This document shows, piece after piece, positions 51,435 through 60,820 of a stretch of DNA of 64,000 nt (positions are counted from its first letter, which is position 1; each line of letters starts with the position of its first letter). The DNA comes from Paenibacillus apiarius (GTDB taxonomy: Bacteria > Bacillota > Bacilli > Paenibacillales > Paenibacillaceae). A program made the position numbers and the translations under genes. The DNA lies in the NCBI RefSeq assembly GCF_017052585.1, contig NZ_JAFFHZ010000002.1, positions 248,001-312,000 of the forward strand. Reading direction: 5' to 3'. The notes under the pieces were generated by a model. It made no database searches and had not been told where the DNA came from. It saw only the letters and a program-made list of their open reading frames with translations.

Positions 51435-51854
51435 TTACAGGCAAGCTGCAATGATTAGCGCGCCTACGACATGTAATGATCCTGCCACCAGAGCATAAGC
51501 CATATTTCCTTGCTTCGTTCCCTCTTCCAAATTCATGCTGAACAGGCCGCGGAACAAGATTCGGATAACCAGCTCCAGAATAAGCAGAATGACAAAGGAT
51601 ACGACAGACATAAGCAGCGCTTCGCCCAAGCTATACGCGACTTTGATCGAACTGGACAATATGTACCCTTGCGAGAAGAGCTTCATAATGAACCGCGTCG
51701 TCACTGCCACATTCCCCTGTCTCATTTCGTGAATATCCTTATAACCGGTAAAAAGCGAATCCACGAACATAAGCAAGAACAGCAGCAACGCTCCTGTCCC
51801 TGTCCAGACGGCAATGCCCCTAATATTACCCATCGTGATATTAAGGCTTTCCAA
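51435..51854 (-). CDS. DUF350 (YjfL-like) membrane protein
   Basis: The 139 residues make four membrane helices (GTGALLLFLLMFVDSLFTGY; VSFVILLILELVIRILFRGL; YALVAGSLHVVGALIIAACL). DUF350 proteins occur beside PspA-like genes in many bacteria (yjfJ-yjfL in enterics). It lies downstream of the PspA gene but a terminator separates them. Confidence 0.82.
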   Translation of the reverse strand: MESLNITMGNIRGIAVWTGTGALLLFLLMFVDSLFTGYKDIHEMRQGNVAVTTRFIMKLFSQGYILSSSIKVAYSLGEALLMSVVSFVILLILELVIRILFRGLFSMNLEEGTKQGNMAYALVAGSLHVVGALIIAACL

Positions 51855-51939
51855 GCATAATCCTCCTTCATGCTAACATGGCCGACATCCGACTCTGCAG
51901 CATAATCGCATGTTCCCTATTGTCTATTTGATGGAAGAA

Positions 51940-51964
51940 AGACGCTTGCCTGACACAAGCGTCT
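51940..51964 (-). terminator. Terminator after the PspA gene
   Basis: AGACGCTTG pairs with CAAGCGTCT; the minus strand continues TTCTTCC. It lies 11 bases after the PspA stop. Confidence 0.75.
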
Positions 51965-51975
51965 TCTCGAAATCG

Positions 51976-52653
51976 TTACTCGGCAGGTTTTTCATATTTT
52001 TTCATTATGGCCGCCAACTCGTCTTCCACGTCTTTGTTTTTGTTCAAGCTGGCAAATTCGTCGTCGAGCGATTTGGAGCCGGAACCACGCATTTCGTTGC
52101 TTGCTTCCGCTTGCGCTTCCATTTGAAGCATTTTGTCTTCCATGCGCTTCAGCCCGGACATTGCGGTGTCGGAGCTGAAGCCCGCCATCGCTTTATTGAT
52201 TTCTGTTTGCGCCTTCGCAGCGTTGAACCGGGCAACGAGCGTTTCGCGTTTATTTTTCATATCTGAGTACTGCTTGCGCATCTCTTCCAGCTTGGCGCGC
52301 AATTGATCTGCGGATGCTTTGTTCTGGTCGTAGCTCGCCTTGTACTCTTCCATCTTCTGTTCAGCCGATTTTTTCTCTTCCAGGGCGCGGCGCGCCAAGT
52401 CCAGATTCTCAGCTTGAACGGCAATGTGAGCTTGCTCTTCGCGTTTCTTCACAAGTGCCGATTGCTCTTCGTACGATTGCTTGAACCGCTTCTCGATTGC
52501 AATTTGCTGTGCCACGGCACGCTCTGCTTCTTCCAGATCCTCCTGCATGTCGCGCAAATATTGATCGGTCATTTTGATAGGATCCTCTGCCTTCTCAATC
52601 AAGGCGTAAATGTTAGACATGGTTACATCGCGTAAACGTTTAAATAATGACAT
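51976..52653 (-). CDS. PspA/IM30-family membrane-stress protein
   Basis: The ATG at 52653 (AAAGGAGG upstream) gives 225 residues. N-terminal MSLFKRLRDVTMSNIYALIE and a coiled coil over most of the length (LRDMQEDLEEAERAVAQQIA, REEQAHIAVQAENLDLARRA, KAQTEINKAMAGFSSDTAMS) are typical. It peels onto damaged membrane and supports its integrity. The neighbours DUF350, DUF4178 and DUF4247 form a recurrent partner set. Confidence 0.92.
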   Translation of the reverse strand: MSLFKRLRDVTMSNIYALIEKAEDPIKMTDQYLRDMQEDLEEAERAVAQQIAIEKRFKQSYEEQSALVKKREEQAHIAVQAENLDLARRALEEKKSAEQKMEEYKASYDQNKASADQLRAKLEEMRKQYSDMKNKRETLVARFNAAKAQTEINKAMAGFSSDTAMSGLKRMEDKMLQMEAQAEASNEMRGSGSKSLDDEFASLNKNKDVEDELAAIMKKYEKPAE

Positions 52654-52825
52654 TGTATCGTTTCCTCCTTTAGAATCATAGACCTTGAAACGAATATTCA
52701 TTATCTATGATATTATGTCTCAATACCCATACATACGAATCATTTCGTTAGTTGTTTCAAAAAATTATACCTTTTGAATTGGAGTTGGACAAGCCCGCTC
52801 ACAGAACCTTTCCCATTTTTGAATT

Positions 52826-52853
52826 AAAAAAGAGCGCCTCTCTCAGGCGCTCT
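52826..52853 (-). terminator. Terminator of the LpdD-like gene
   Basis: AGAGCGCCT pairs with AGGCGCTCT, followed on the minus strand by TTTTTTAATTC. Confidence 0.85.
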
Positions 52854-52903
52854 CCTCGAGCTTCATATCGTTATTTTCTCATGAACCCTTCACGTGCTCA
52901 ATT

Positions 52904-53317
52904 TCACAATAACGTATTCAGTTCCAGCAAAAACTGTTTCCAAACCTTGTCGACGACGATATCAATGTCAGCTGCCGTCAAATTATCATAATGGATGCCC
53001 GCCACGACCGTAACCGTCGTCTTCAAGCATTGTGCAGCCTGCAGGGCCATCGGCCCGGTTAAGACATGTTCCTTGTGACCGGGGACAGATGCCGTCTCTA
53101 CCTTCCATTCTCCCTCATTCTTCGAAGCGGTCGATACCGCGCCGATATGCGGCTCTCCGCCGACAATCGAAAACATCCAGTCTCGTCCGATCCGCAGAAC
53201 CTGAATGCTCAGGTCGTCTCCATAAGCGGAAGCTGGCACCGTCCGATCCGGACCATTAACCCGCTCTGCCGTTTTGCCGGCTATTACGGCCCCTGCACCA
53301 TCGTTGTTCATCACCAT
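52904..53317 (-). CDS. LpdD-like domain protein (tentative)
   Basis: The ATG at 53317 has AAAGAGG nine bases upstream and gives 137 residues. EPHIGAVSTASKNEGEWKVE, VPGHKEHVLTGPMALQAAQC and VTVVAGIHYDNLTAADIDIV resemble the small prenylated-flavin chaperone/LpdD-like domain. No decarboxylase gene is next to it, so the family call is from memory and should be treated as tentative. It lies just downstream of pyrK-pyrD. Confidence 0.5.
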   Translation of the reverse strand: MVMNNDGAGAVIAGKTAERVNGPDRTVPASAYGDDLSIQVLRIGRDWMFSIVGGEPHIGAVSTASKNEGEWKVETASVPGHKEHVLTGPMALQAAQCLKTTVTVVAGIHYDNLTAADIDIVVDKVWKQFLLELNTLL

Positions 53318-53352
53318 TTGCAGCACCTCTTTATTTCCAACACACTTCGAGC

Positions 53353-54288
53353 TTATTGAATAATGCCGCGGATTTCATCCAAGCTTTGAATATTTTCCAG
53401 CTCCATGAAGCTGCGGATGCCAGCAAGCAGTTCCTCGCCTGCGCGCAAGTTCATGAAGTTATAGGTTCCGACCTGCACCACCTCGGCGCCGGCCATAATG
53501 AATTCAATAACATCCGATGCGGAAGCGATGCCGCCCATTCCCATGACTGGAATCGTCACTTGCTGCGCCACTTGGTGCACCATTCGAAGCGCGACAGGCT
53601 TAATGGATGGGCCGGACAAGCCTGCATACATATTATGAAATACGCTGCGGCGCTGATATATATCAATCTTCATGCCAGAGAACGTATTGACTAATGATAC
53701 GCATTCAGCGCCTTCATCTTCGCACATGACTGCCATGTCTACGATATTCTCCGCATTCGGCGACAGCTTTACAGCAAGCGGAAGCGACGTTACTTGCCGC
53801 ACCTCGCGAATGACCTCGCGCGCCACGGCCGTCTTGACGCCGAAGGCCATTCCGCCTTCTTTCACGTTCGGGCACGAGATATTCAGTTCTATCATATCGA
53901 CGGCACGTTGATTCTGTCTGCGGCGTTCTTCCGCATCCTTCGTTATTTTCAGCGCGCCAAGCACGTATTCTTCAATGTTGCTGCCGCCCAGGTTGGCGAT
54001 TTTAACAGGCTCAATCGTCTCCCAGAACTTCATTTCCTCTTCCAGAAATGCGTCAATGCCCGGATTTTCAAGACCGACACTGTTCAACATGCCGCCAGCC
54101 GTCTCCCAGACCCGCGTTCCCGGATTGCCCTTGCGGGGATGCAGCGTAAGCCCTTTGCAAGAAATGCCGCCCAATTTATTAATGTCATACAGCTTTGCAT
54201 ACTCTTGTCCGAACCCAAAGGTGCCAGATGCCATAACAATTGGATTCTTGAACGGTATGCCCGCCACATTACAAGCTAAGTTCCGCAT
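53353..54288 (-). CDS. pyrD: Dihydroorotate dehydrogenase B, catalytic subunit
   Basis: The 311-residue class 1B enzyme oxidises dihydroorotate to orotate in pyrimidine synthesis. [20 protein letters not shown] and [20 protein letters not shown] (with the catalytic Cys) are diagnostic, then [20 protein letters not shown] and [20 protein letters not shown] for FMN binding. Its start overlaps the end of pyrK by 20 bp, so the two subunits are coupled. The rest of the pyr operon is not here. Confidence 0.95.
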   Translation of the reverse strand: MRNLACNVAGIPFKNPIVMASGTFGFGQEYAKLYDINKLGGISCKGLTLHPRKGNPGTRVWETAGGMLNSVGLENPGIDAFLEEEMKFWETIEPVKIANLGGSNIEEYVLGALKITKDAEERRRQNQRAVDMIELNISCPNVKEGGMAFGVKTAVAREVIREVRQVTSLPLAVKLSPNAENIVDMAVMCEDEGAECVSLVNTFSGMKIDIYQRRSVFHNMYAGLSGPSIKPVALRMVHQVAQQVTIPVMGMGGIASASDVIEFIMAGAEVVQVGTYNFMNLRAGEELLAGIRSFMELENIQSLDEIRGIIQ

Positions 54289-54970
54289 GCCACTCCACCT
54301 CCTCCGCCAAAAATACCGGCCCGTCTGCGCAAACTTTGCGGTTGCCGTGCTTGTTCATGACCGAACATACATAGCAAGCGCCGATGCCGCAAGCCATACG
54401 CTTCTCGAAAGATACGTACACCTTCGTATCCAGTCCTTCTGCCATGAGGGCGGTCGCTTTCATCATGCCGAGCGGACCGCACACGAGCACATTGTCATAC
54501 TTTTTCATGTCCAGATCGTTGAGCAAATTTCCATTTACGCGCACGATAAGTTCATTTGCATATGGTTCATATGCTTCGGTCATATAAGACTGGCCGCGAA
54601 ATCCGAGATAAATGTCCGGATTGTCCAATTGCTTCGCCGTATAGAGCAGCGGCGCGATTCCAATTCCCCCGCCGACTAACGCCGTACGGCCTTGAACGTC
54701 GGGAAAACCGTTGCCGAACGGGCCCTCCAATTGAATGGAATCACCGGCGCGCAACAGCGCGAACAATCGGGTGCCTTCCCCTGCAATCTTATACAGGAAT
54801 TGAATACAGTCTTTCTCCATATTGCAAATGCTGATTGGACGGGAAAGTACGGGTGTCTGCTTCCAAGCTCGCAGCATGTAGAACTGCCCCATTCGAGCTT
54901 GAAATTGTCCCTCCACCGTCATGAGGTAAATGCCTTCAGAGATGCGTTCGTTGGAAAGAATCGTGTACAC
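54269..54970 (-). CDS. pyrK: Dihydroorotate dehydrogenase B, electron-transfer subunit
   Basis: The 233 residues hold a ferredoxin-reductase FAD domain ([20 protein letters not shown]), an NAD domain ([20 protein letters not shown]) and a 2Fe-2S site with Cys in [13 protein letters not shown] and [10 protein letters not shown]. It passes electrons from PyrD to NAD+. Upstream are two TGTGA-N6-T(C/T)ACA sites. Confidence 0.95.
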   Translation of the reverse strand: MYTILSNERISEGIYLMTVEGQFQARMGQFYMLRAWKQTPVLSRPISICNMEKDCIQFLYKIAGEGTRLFALLRAGDSIQLEGPFGNGFPDVQGRTALVGGGIGIAPLLYTAKQLDNPDIYLGFRGQSYMTEAYEPYANELIVRVNGNLLNDLDMKKYDNVLVCGPLGMMKATALMAEGLDTKVYVSFEKRMACGIGACYVCSVMNKHGNRKVCADGPVFLAEEVEWHAELSL

Positions 54971-55030
54971 GGGTATGCTCCTTTTTCAGCTTTAACAACT
55001 ACTACTATGCCTGTTCACGGATCAAAGCAT

Positions 55031-55048
55031 CTGTGAGAATTATCACAA
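55031..55048. promoter_or_regulatory. Rex- or Crp/Fnr-type operator candidate 1
   Basis: CTGTGAGAATTATCACAA fits TGTGA-N6-TCACA, shared by Crp/Fnr proteins and by Rex (TTGTGA-N6-TCACAA). It is 61 bp upstream of pyrK. Confidence 0.5.
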
Positions 55049-55059
55049 ATGAAAGTAAA

Positions 55060-55077
55060 TGTGACAAGGGTTACACA
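55060..55077. promoter_or_regulatory. Rex- or Crp/Fnr-type operator candidate 2
   Basis: TGTGACAAGGGTTACACA is a weaker second match 28 bp further upstream. Confidence 0.35.
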
Positions 55078-55254
55078 AATTTTCAGAATATTAGCAACAA
55101 GTTCTAGGTAAGCGAATTTCTTACCAATTCATTATCGGCAGTATAACCGCATGAGAACATTTGCCTGCTAGGACAAGCCGTTTATGAGCATATTTCCGTT
55201 TCGTGAAGGACATAACAAGAGCAACGACCGCTAACGGGAAAGGAGGAAGATTCC

Positions 55255-56382
55255 ATGCGTAAATGGTTGGTTAGCTTTGTCATGCTATGTCTGTTCTGTT
55301 CGACCGGTTGCTTCCCGCGTTCACGCGACGCCGCACCGCCAACGTTGCCTGCCCAGCCCGCTCCGTCAACTGTTGAATCCGCTCGCCCATCCGGAAGCCA
55401 TTCCCCGTGGAATCAAGATCCTGATTCGATATGGCCGCGAGCACCCCGTTCAATTACGGATGGAATCACAGTAAATCCGTTGCCATCTTCTTTACCGAAG
55501 AAGGAAGAGCGCAAGCGAGAACGGCGCATCCTCCGCTTCACGTTAAATGCGTCTTCCAACAAAAAACAGAAAAAACAGCTTGAACAGAAGACAGCGAACA
55601 ATAAAGAAGCAAATAACAAAACCCGCTCCAAAGAGCGGGCCTGGAACAAATCATCCGAAGCCAGATCGACTTCCCAAAGTTCGCAATCCAGTATAAATAA
55701 ACGTCAGAACCTGTCCATTGCTCAGCTCAGAATGAAATACCCCCACATATTCAAGCTGCGCGGGAAGACACAAGGCTCGAAGCAAGTCGCGCTTACATTC
55801 GACGATGTTCCAGATACCCGCACCACACCGTTGGTATTGGATATTCTGAAGGAGCATAACGTACATGCAACTTTCTTTCTCGTCGGTTCCCGTGCGAAAG
55901 CACACCCTGAACTCGTGCAAAGAATTGTGCGCGAAGGCCATATCATCGGAAATCATTCGTATAATCACCCATTGTTGACGAAGCTGACGTTACCCGGGTT
56001 TGAACATCAACTGAAAGATACGGAACGTGTCATCGAGCAAATCATTGGATACAAGCCGCGTTATTTCAGACCGCCTTTTGGTGAAATTAGCGAGGAACAG
56101 CTGCGCTGGGCAGGAGAACACGGTTATATGGTCGTCAATTGGGACGTCGATTCGAATGATTGGCGCGGATTAAGCGCCGCTCAAATTATCCGCAACGTGG
56201 TTAATGGAGTGTCGCCAGGTTCGATCGTGCTGCAGCATGCAGGCGGCAGCGCGCACAATGGGTACTTGCAAGGCACGGTTAAAGCGCTGCCCGCCATTAT
56301 CAATCGTCTAAAGGCTCAACAATACGAGTTCGTTACGGTCTCCGATCTGCTTCAGGATCGCAAAGAGAAGCGGGATGATTGA
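55255..56382 (+). CDS. Polysaccharide deacetylase lipoprotein (NodB domain)
   Basis: 375 residues: a lipobox (FCSTGC), a long Pro/Ser then Lys/Gln/Asn-rich linker (about residues 30-155), and a NodB domain. Motif 1 is LTFDDVPDTRTTP, with Val where most have Gly; motif 2 is GNHSYNHPL; motif 3 is RPPFGEIS; motif 4 is VNWDVDSNDWRG; motif 5 is IVLQHAGG. It would deacetylate cell-wall or secondary polymers. The TFDDVPD variant is seen in spore-linked family members. RBS is GGAGGA. Confidence 0.9.
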   Translation: MRKWLVSFVMLCLFCSTGCFPRSRDAAPPTLPAQPAPSTVESARPSGSHSPWNQDPDSIWPRAPRSITDGITVNPLPSSLPKKEERKRERRILRFTLNASSNKKQKKQLEQKTANNKEANNKTRSKERAWNKSSEARSTSQSSQSSINKRQNLSIAQLRMKYPHIFKLRGKTQGSKQVALTFDDVPDTRTTPLVLDILKEHNVHATFFLVGSRAKAHPELVQRIVREGHIIGNHSYNHPLLTKLTLPGFEHQLKDTERVIEQIIGYKPRYFRPPFGEISEEQLRWAGEHGYMVVNWDVDSNDWRGLSAAQIIRNVVNGVSPGSIVLQHAGGSAHNGYLQGTVKALPAIINRLKAQQYEFVTVSDLLQDRKEKRDD

Positions 56383-56428
56383 GCATGCTGCAACCATGGA
56401 ACCTTGCGTCTAACTTGCACAATATCCG

Positions 56429-58069
56429 TCAGCGGTTGATTTGGAAGTTGTCGATATTGATTCGTTTGCCTGAAGTCCCGGCAACGACAATTTTGAAGCG
56501 GACGGCGCCTGTCTCGTTAACCTCGATCGTCACATGGGTCAAGCTAGCGCCGCTGCTGTGCGCTTCTCCAAGATCGATCCATGTAGACCCGCCGTCCGTT
56601 GATTTTTGCAGCTTCCAGAGCGCTCCGGAATCATTGCCGAAGTTGGCATGCTGCAACGTAACGCTCTTGGCCCCTTCCACATCACCATTCATGGCAATGA
56701 ACCCGGCAGCTCGAATACGGGCCGACTTGGCTCCGTTCTTCTTGTCATTCGGCAGGTCGCCGATGAGCGCATTATCAAACAGCCATGATCCGCTGTCGAG
56801 CGTCACGTTGCCCGCCGCATAGGCTCCTTTGCTGCCCGACTCAAATTCTTCCCCGTCTCCGGCTGGAGGCTCGCCGGGCGACGAAGAATCATACCCGTAA
56901 GAGCCATCCTTGAACGTGGACGGATCCCACCATTTATATCCTGGAGCCGGGCTGGCCCAAGGCTCAGGTTTCGGTTCCACCGAACTTTGCGGCGCCTCCT
57001 GCGCCAGCAGCGCGGTCGGTTGATCCAAGGAAAGACCAGGCACTTCGGTTAATGAAGTATAATTCTCTTTTATAGACAACCATTTCACTATATTGACCAG
57101 CAGCGTATGGTTGTCGCGTTCGTAAAAGCCGTCGTACGTTTTCTTCGCAGCACCGTTTTCCTCCCGTAAATACTTCGGTGTGCTGTCCTCCACCGGAGAA
57201 GAATCGCCGATAACGGCCGCTTTCCCCAGTCCAGCCTTAGCAATCGCCGCGTATGGACCTTCCGCCAAGCCGCCCCCGTTATACACGCCTTGGTCGACTG
57301 CATTGGGCCAAGCTTTATTGGTTGCTGCCATATACACAATCCCTTTCGCCTTGACAGGATCAATAATCGCCAAAGTGGAGCCTGCGTGCATGGTCACGGT
57401 CTTTACATTTTCAGTAATGCCAAAGGCTTGGGACGACGGCACAATATAGTCGGAGTTGATATCGCCAAGGGCGTTATAGCGAATCCGGATGCCAAAGTTA
57501 TCCGCGAGCCAATCGGAGCTCGATACATTCTGCATTGCCGCAGATTGGCGCTCCTCGGTGCTCATGCCTGCCGCCGGGTCCTGCCATGCTCCGCGACGGT
57601 ACCCGTTGAACACTTCCGAAGCATCCCAACGGTTTTTGTTGCGATCCGCATTATAGTGATCGGCGATGAAGAAAATGCTGCCTCCATCGTGCACATACTG
57701 CGCCATTGCTTGTTGTTCGGAGGTTTTAAAGGGAATATTCGCTTCCGGAATGACATAAACATCTGCTGTTTGCAAATCACTCAGCGCAATCGGTTCTTTT
57801 TTACGCAGCTCCCTGACTTGATAGCCTTCCTTTGCCAGAGCAGTGGCAAAATCAGAAAATGCCCCATCAATGACCCAATCCGCAGCACCGGCCGTCTGTC
57901 CATGCGTGTTGTCAAACAGTACGGTTTTTCCGTTAGGAGCGCCAACGGGTTGAAGCACCGGCGCAGGATCTGACGGCCCTTCGGCCAGGACGGCGCTGAC
58001 AGGCATAATAAAGCTGAATATCAAACCGACTGTCAGCAGCAAGCGCCCGATACGTTTACTCGTAAACAT
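56429..58069 (-). CDS. Secreted two-domain protein with a glutamine-amidotransferase-like N-terminal domain
   Basis: 546 residues with a signal peptide (LLLTVGLIFSFIMPVSAVLA). The first 330 residues resemble a GATase/DUF4350-like Rossmann domain (TVLFDNTHGQTAGAADWVID; LQTADVYVIPEANIPF; HDGGSIFFIADHYNADRNKN). A Pro/Glu linker (EPKPEPWASPAPGYKWWDP) leads to a beta-sandwich (GSWLFDNALIGDLPNDKKNG, then SVTLQHANFGNDSGALWKLQ) likely to bind carbohydrate. No catalytic Cys triad is evident. Function unknown. Confidence 0.75.
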   Translation of the reverse strand: MFTSKRIGRLLLTVGLIFSFIMPVSAVLAEGPSDPAPVLQPVGAPNGKTVLFDNTHGQTAGAADWVIDGAFSDFATALAKEGYQVRELRKKEPIALSDLQTADVYVIPEANIPFKTSEQQAMAQYVHDGGSIFFIADHYNADRNKNRWDASEVFNGYRRGAWQDPAAGMSTEERQSAAMQNVSSSDWLADNFGIRIRYNALGDINSDYIVPSSQAFGITENVKTVTMHAGSTLAIIDPVKAKGIVYMAATNKAWPNAVDQGVYNGGGLAEGPYAAIAKAGLGKAAVIGDSSPVEDSTPKYLREENGAAKKTYDGFYERDNHTLLVNIVKWLSIKENYTSLTEVPGLSLDQPTALLAQEAPQSSVEPKPEPWASPAPGYKWWDPSTFKDGSYGYDSSSPGEPPAGDGEEFESGSKGAYAAGNVTLDSGSWLFDNALIGDLPNDKKNGAKSARIRAAGFIAMNGDVEGAKSVTLQHANFGNDSGALWKLQKSTDGGSTWIDLGEAHSSGASLTHVTIEVNETGAVRFKIVVAGTSGKRINIDNFQINR

Positions 58070-58393
58070 GAATTTCCCCTCCTCTTCAGTTAAGAAAGTC
58101 CCGGCGGTCTTCTCCGCAGACGGAAGCTTCCCACTTCAATTTTATTGCAGCATATGAGCATTCCGGAAGACTTACAAAGCCGCACTCCTTCTTGCTGCAC
58201 TACTATCGTATCATGAAGAACAGCAGTTTCATGATAAGTCTATGTTAATTTTATCCACCCGCTCCTTTGTATGTAATGTTTTTGTTAATCTGCGGCGAAG
58301 CGAAGGAATCATTGCGTTCATAACGAATAGGGTTGCATATCGTACGAGTCATCATCCCACAGCATGTAAATCTCATACAGGAGGTTATCCGCA
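58070..58393. other. Intergenic divergent region
   Basis: 324 bp between two divergent genes. Apart from the AGGAGG ahead of 58394 I see no repeat element, riboswitch or clear operator. Confidence 0.5.
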
Positions 58394-59974
58394 ATGTGCG
58401 AAACATTCACCTTGACGATATGGGCTACAAGCGATGTGCACGGGCACATGCTGCCGATCCGATACGCTGACAACGCCCCCGCTGAATTAGGTTTGCTAAA
58501 GCTCGCTTCACGGATTCGGCAGGCCCGCGCAGACAAGCAGCATTTTCTGCTCATCGATAACGGCGACCTGCTGCAAGGAACGCCATTGGCTTCTTATCAT
58601 GCCCGGCTCGATCCGCAATCCCCTAATCCGATGATTGCCGCCTTGAACCGCCTTAAATATGACACTTTCATCCCGGGCAACCACGAATTTAATTTCGGTC
58701 TTGAGTTTGTGCGCAAAGCGCAGCGCGAATCTGCGTTTCCCTGGTTGGCGGCCAACATTGTACGGGAAGAGACGGGCATGCCGTACTTTGGAGCCCCTTA
58801 TTTCATAACCGAATTTGCCGGCGGGCTGCGCGCAGCCGTGCTCGGACTGACCACCCGCTTCATCCCTCATTGGGAACTGCCGGAGCATATTGCAGGCCTG
58901 CGTTTCCTGCCGGCCGTCGAAGCCGCTAAGCAGTGGGTGCCTGAATTGCGGATCCGCAAAGGAGCCGACGTCGTTATCATCGCGTATCACGGCGGTCTGG
59001 AAAGAGATATCCGCACGGGATCTCCCCTGGAGGAGGATACGGGGGAAAATGAGGGCTCACGGATATGCGCAGAAGTGGAAGGCATCGACGTGCTCATTAC
59101 CGGACATCAACACCGGACCATCGCCGGAGAGCGCATCGGTGACACCATCGTTGTTCAACCGGGCAGTCAAGGACGGTACGCAGCCGAAGTGGAATTGGTT
59201 CTTGCCCGCCAAGATGGCCGCTGGCGCATCAGCGAGAAACGCGCTCAGTTGATTGCCGCGGCGGGCGTTGAACCCGACCGTGAGCTCAGTGAATGGATCG
59301 CGCCTTACGAAGCGAATACCCAGCGTTGGCTTGACCGTCCCATTTGCCGCATTGACGGGGATATGCGAATATGCGATCCCCACGAGGCCCGGCTTGCCGA
59401 GCACCCTTTAATCGAGTTCATCAACCGTGTGCAGATGGACGTATCGGGCGCGGATATTTCCTGCACCGCCTTGTTTGACGACAGCGCGGCCGGATTCGGG
59501 AATCAGGTATCCATGCGCGAAATAACCGCATTTTGTCCATTTTCCAATACATTGAAGGTACTGCGATTGAAGGGACGCGATATCCGGGACGCTTTGGAAT
59601 GGAATGCCCGCTACTTTGCGCTTTATGACGGCCAAGCGGTAGCGGTTCATCCGACCTTCCTCTATCCGAAAGCGCAGCACTACAATTATGACATGTGGGA
59701 AGGCATCGAATATGTCATGAATGTGTCCCGCCCGGCGGGCGAACGCATCGTCCAATTGACGCGGAACGGACAGCCGCTTGAACCGGACAAGGAATACGAT
59801 GTCGCCATGAACCATTACCGCGCTTCAGGAGCCGGCGGGTTCCGGATGTTCGCCGGCAAGCCGGTCATCCGTGACATTCCGATTGACATTGCCGAGCTTA
59901 TCGCCTCGTACATGATGAAGCAGGGCACAATTACCGCAGCCGTGAATCATAATTGGAAGGTCATTTGGGATTGA
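58394..59974 (+). CDS. 5'-nucleotidase / 2',3'-cyclic-nucleotide phosphodiesterase family enzyme
   Basis: 526 residues. The metallophosphatase part has IWATSDVHGHMLPIRYADN, LIDNGDLLQGTPL, IPGNHEFNFGLEF, IIAYHGGLERD and LITGHQHRTIAGE, a complete di-metal site. The C-terminal 5_nucleotid_C domain follows (EITAFCPFSNTLKVLRLKGR; NHYRASGAGGFRMF). No signal peptide is seen, so it is probably cytoplasmic, like YunD of Bacillus. Confidence 0.9.
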   Translation: MCETFTLTIWATSDVHGHMLPIRYADNAPAELGLLKLASRIRQARADKQHFLLIDNGDLLQGTPLASYHARLDPQSPNPMIAALNRLKYDTFIPGNHEFNFGLEFVRKAQRESAFPWLAANIVREETGMPYFGAPYFITEFAGGLRAAVLGLTTRFIPHWELPEHIAGLRFLPAVEAAKQWVPELRIRKGADVVIIAYHGGLERDIRTGSPLEEDTGENEGSRICAEVEGIDVLITGHQHRTIAGERIGDTIVVQPGSQGRYAAEVELVLARQDGRWRISEKRAQLIAAAGVEPDRELSEWIAPYEANTQRWLDRPICRIDGDMRICDPHEARLAEHPLIEFINRVQMDVSGADISCTALFDDSAAGFGNQVSMREITAFCPFSNTLKVLRLKGRDIRDALEWNARYFALYDGQAVAVHPTFLYPKAQHYNYDMWEGIEYVMNVSRPAGERIVQLTRNGQPLEPDKEYDVAMNHYRASGAGGFRMFAGKPVIRDIPIDIAELIASYMMKQGTITAAVNHNWKVIWD

Positions 59975-60006
59975 AAAAGTCAGTATGTAATGATGTAAAA
60001 GAGACT

Positions 60007-60033
60007 GTCCCGCAAGTAGTTCTATTGCGGGAC
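60007..60033. terminator. Terminator between the nucleotidase and LysM/3D genes
   Basis: GTCCCGCAA pairs with TTGCGGGAC around a 9-nt loop between the two converging genes. Confidence 0.75.
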
Positions 60034-60075
60034 AATCTCTTCTAATTTTAATACACCTAAGTATAATTGCGCTGC

Positions 60076-60804
60076 TTATTTGATAATATAAACCTGCACA
60101 TCCTGCACGCCGAAAGTGCTGCCGGCGCTTTTGCTTACCGGAACGAAAATGTCCAGCTTATTCCCTTTAATCGCACCGCCGATATCCCGCGCCTCGGCCA
60201 CCAGACCACCTTGCGGCAGATGCTTGAACTGATATCCGGTAATGAACAGCTTGGTCCCGAGCGGTACTACATTAGGATCAACGGCAACCGTGCCCAGCTT
60301 CAATGCGTCGCCGTAGAAATCAACAGCTCCCCACTTGCCGTTTTCGCTCGGATGCGCCGTATACGCAGTCGCGCGCATGTTCAGCTTCTTCGAATAGGTC
60401 ATCGGACGTCCCGATACATTCACCACATTTTTAGGAGCAGCTTGTGCCGCTTTCACTTCTTGTTGTGGTTTGGAGCTTTTCTTCTCACCCGTTGCTTTCT
60501 TTGCTTCTTTCTGTACGGCTGCTTCAGTCGCCGCCTTCGCCGGCAATGAATATGTCGATAACGCGTTTCCTTGAATGGCCGACGTCGGAAGCTCCATTTT
60601 TAACCCGCCGTATATATTCTTCGGATCAATCGATGGATTCTCTTTTACTAGAGCTTCTACGCTCAGATTATGTTTTTTGGCGAGAGAGTAGAATGTGTCA
60701 CCCTCTTTTGCCTGATAGGGCTCGGCATATACCGGGATAATCTGCAATATAGTGGCCGTTCCCAGTAAAGCTGCTGCGAGCTTCACAATTGTTCTTTTAC
60801 GCAT
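60076..60804 (-). CDS. LysM and 3D-domain cell-wall protein (YocH-like)
   Basis: 242 residues with a signal peptide (LAAALLGTATILQIIPVYA). One LysM (YQAKEGDTFYSLAKKHNLSV then IDPKNIYGGLKMEL) binds peptidoglycan. A Lys/Ala linker leads to a 3D domain: ATAYTAHPSENGKWG, VAVDPNVVPLGTKLFITGY and ARDIGGAIKGNKLDIFVP with the three Asp residues, as in lytic-transglycosylase-like MltA folds. It is preceded by a c-di-AMP riboswitch, a usual pairing for cell-wall hydrolases. Confidence 0.9.
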   Translation of the reverse strand: MRKRTIVKLAAALLGTATILQIIPVYAEPYQAKEGDTFYSLAKKHNLSVEALVKENPSIDPKNIYGGLKMELPTSAIQGNALSTYSLPAKAATEAAVQKEAKKATGEKKSSKPQQEVKAAQAAPKNVVNVSGRPMTYSKKLNMRATAYTAHPSENGKWGAVDFYGDALKLGTVAVDPNVVPLGTKLFITGYQFKHLPQGGLVAEARDIGGAIKGNKLDIFVPVSKSAGSTFGVQDVQVYIIK

Positions 60805-60820
60805 ATGTTCCTCCTGTCAG

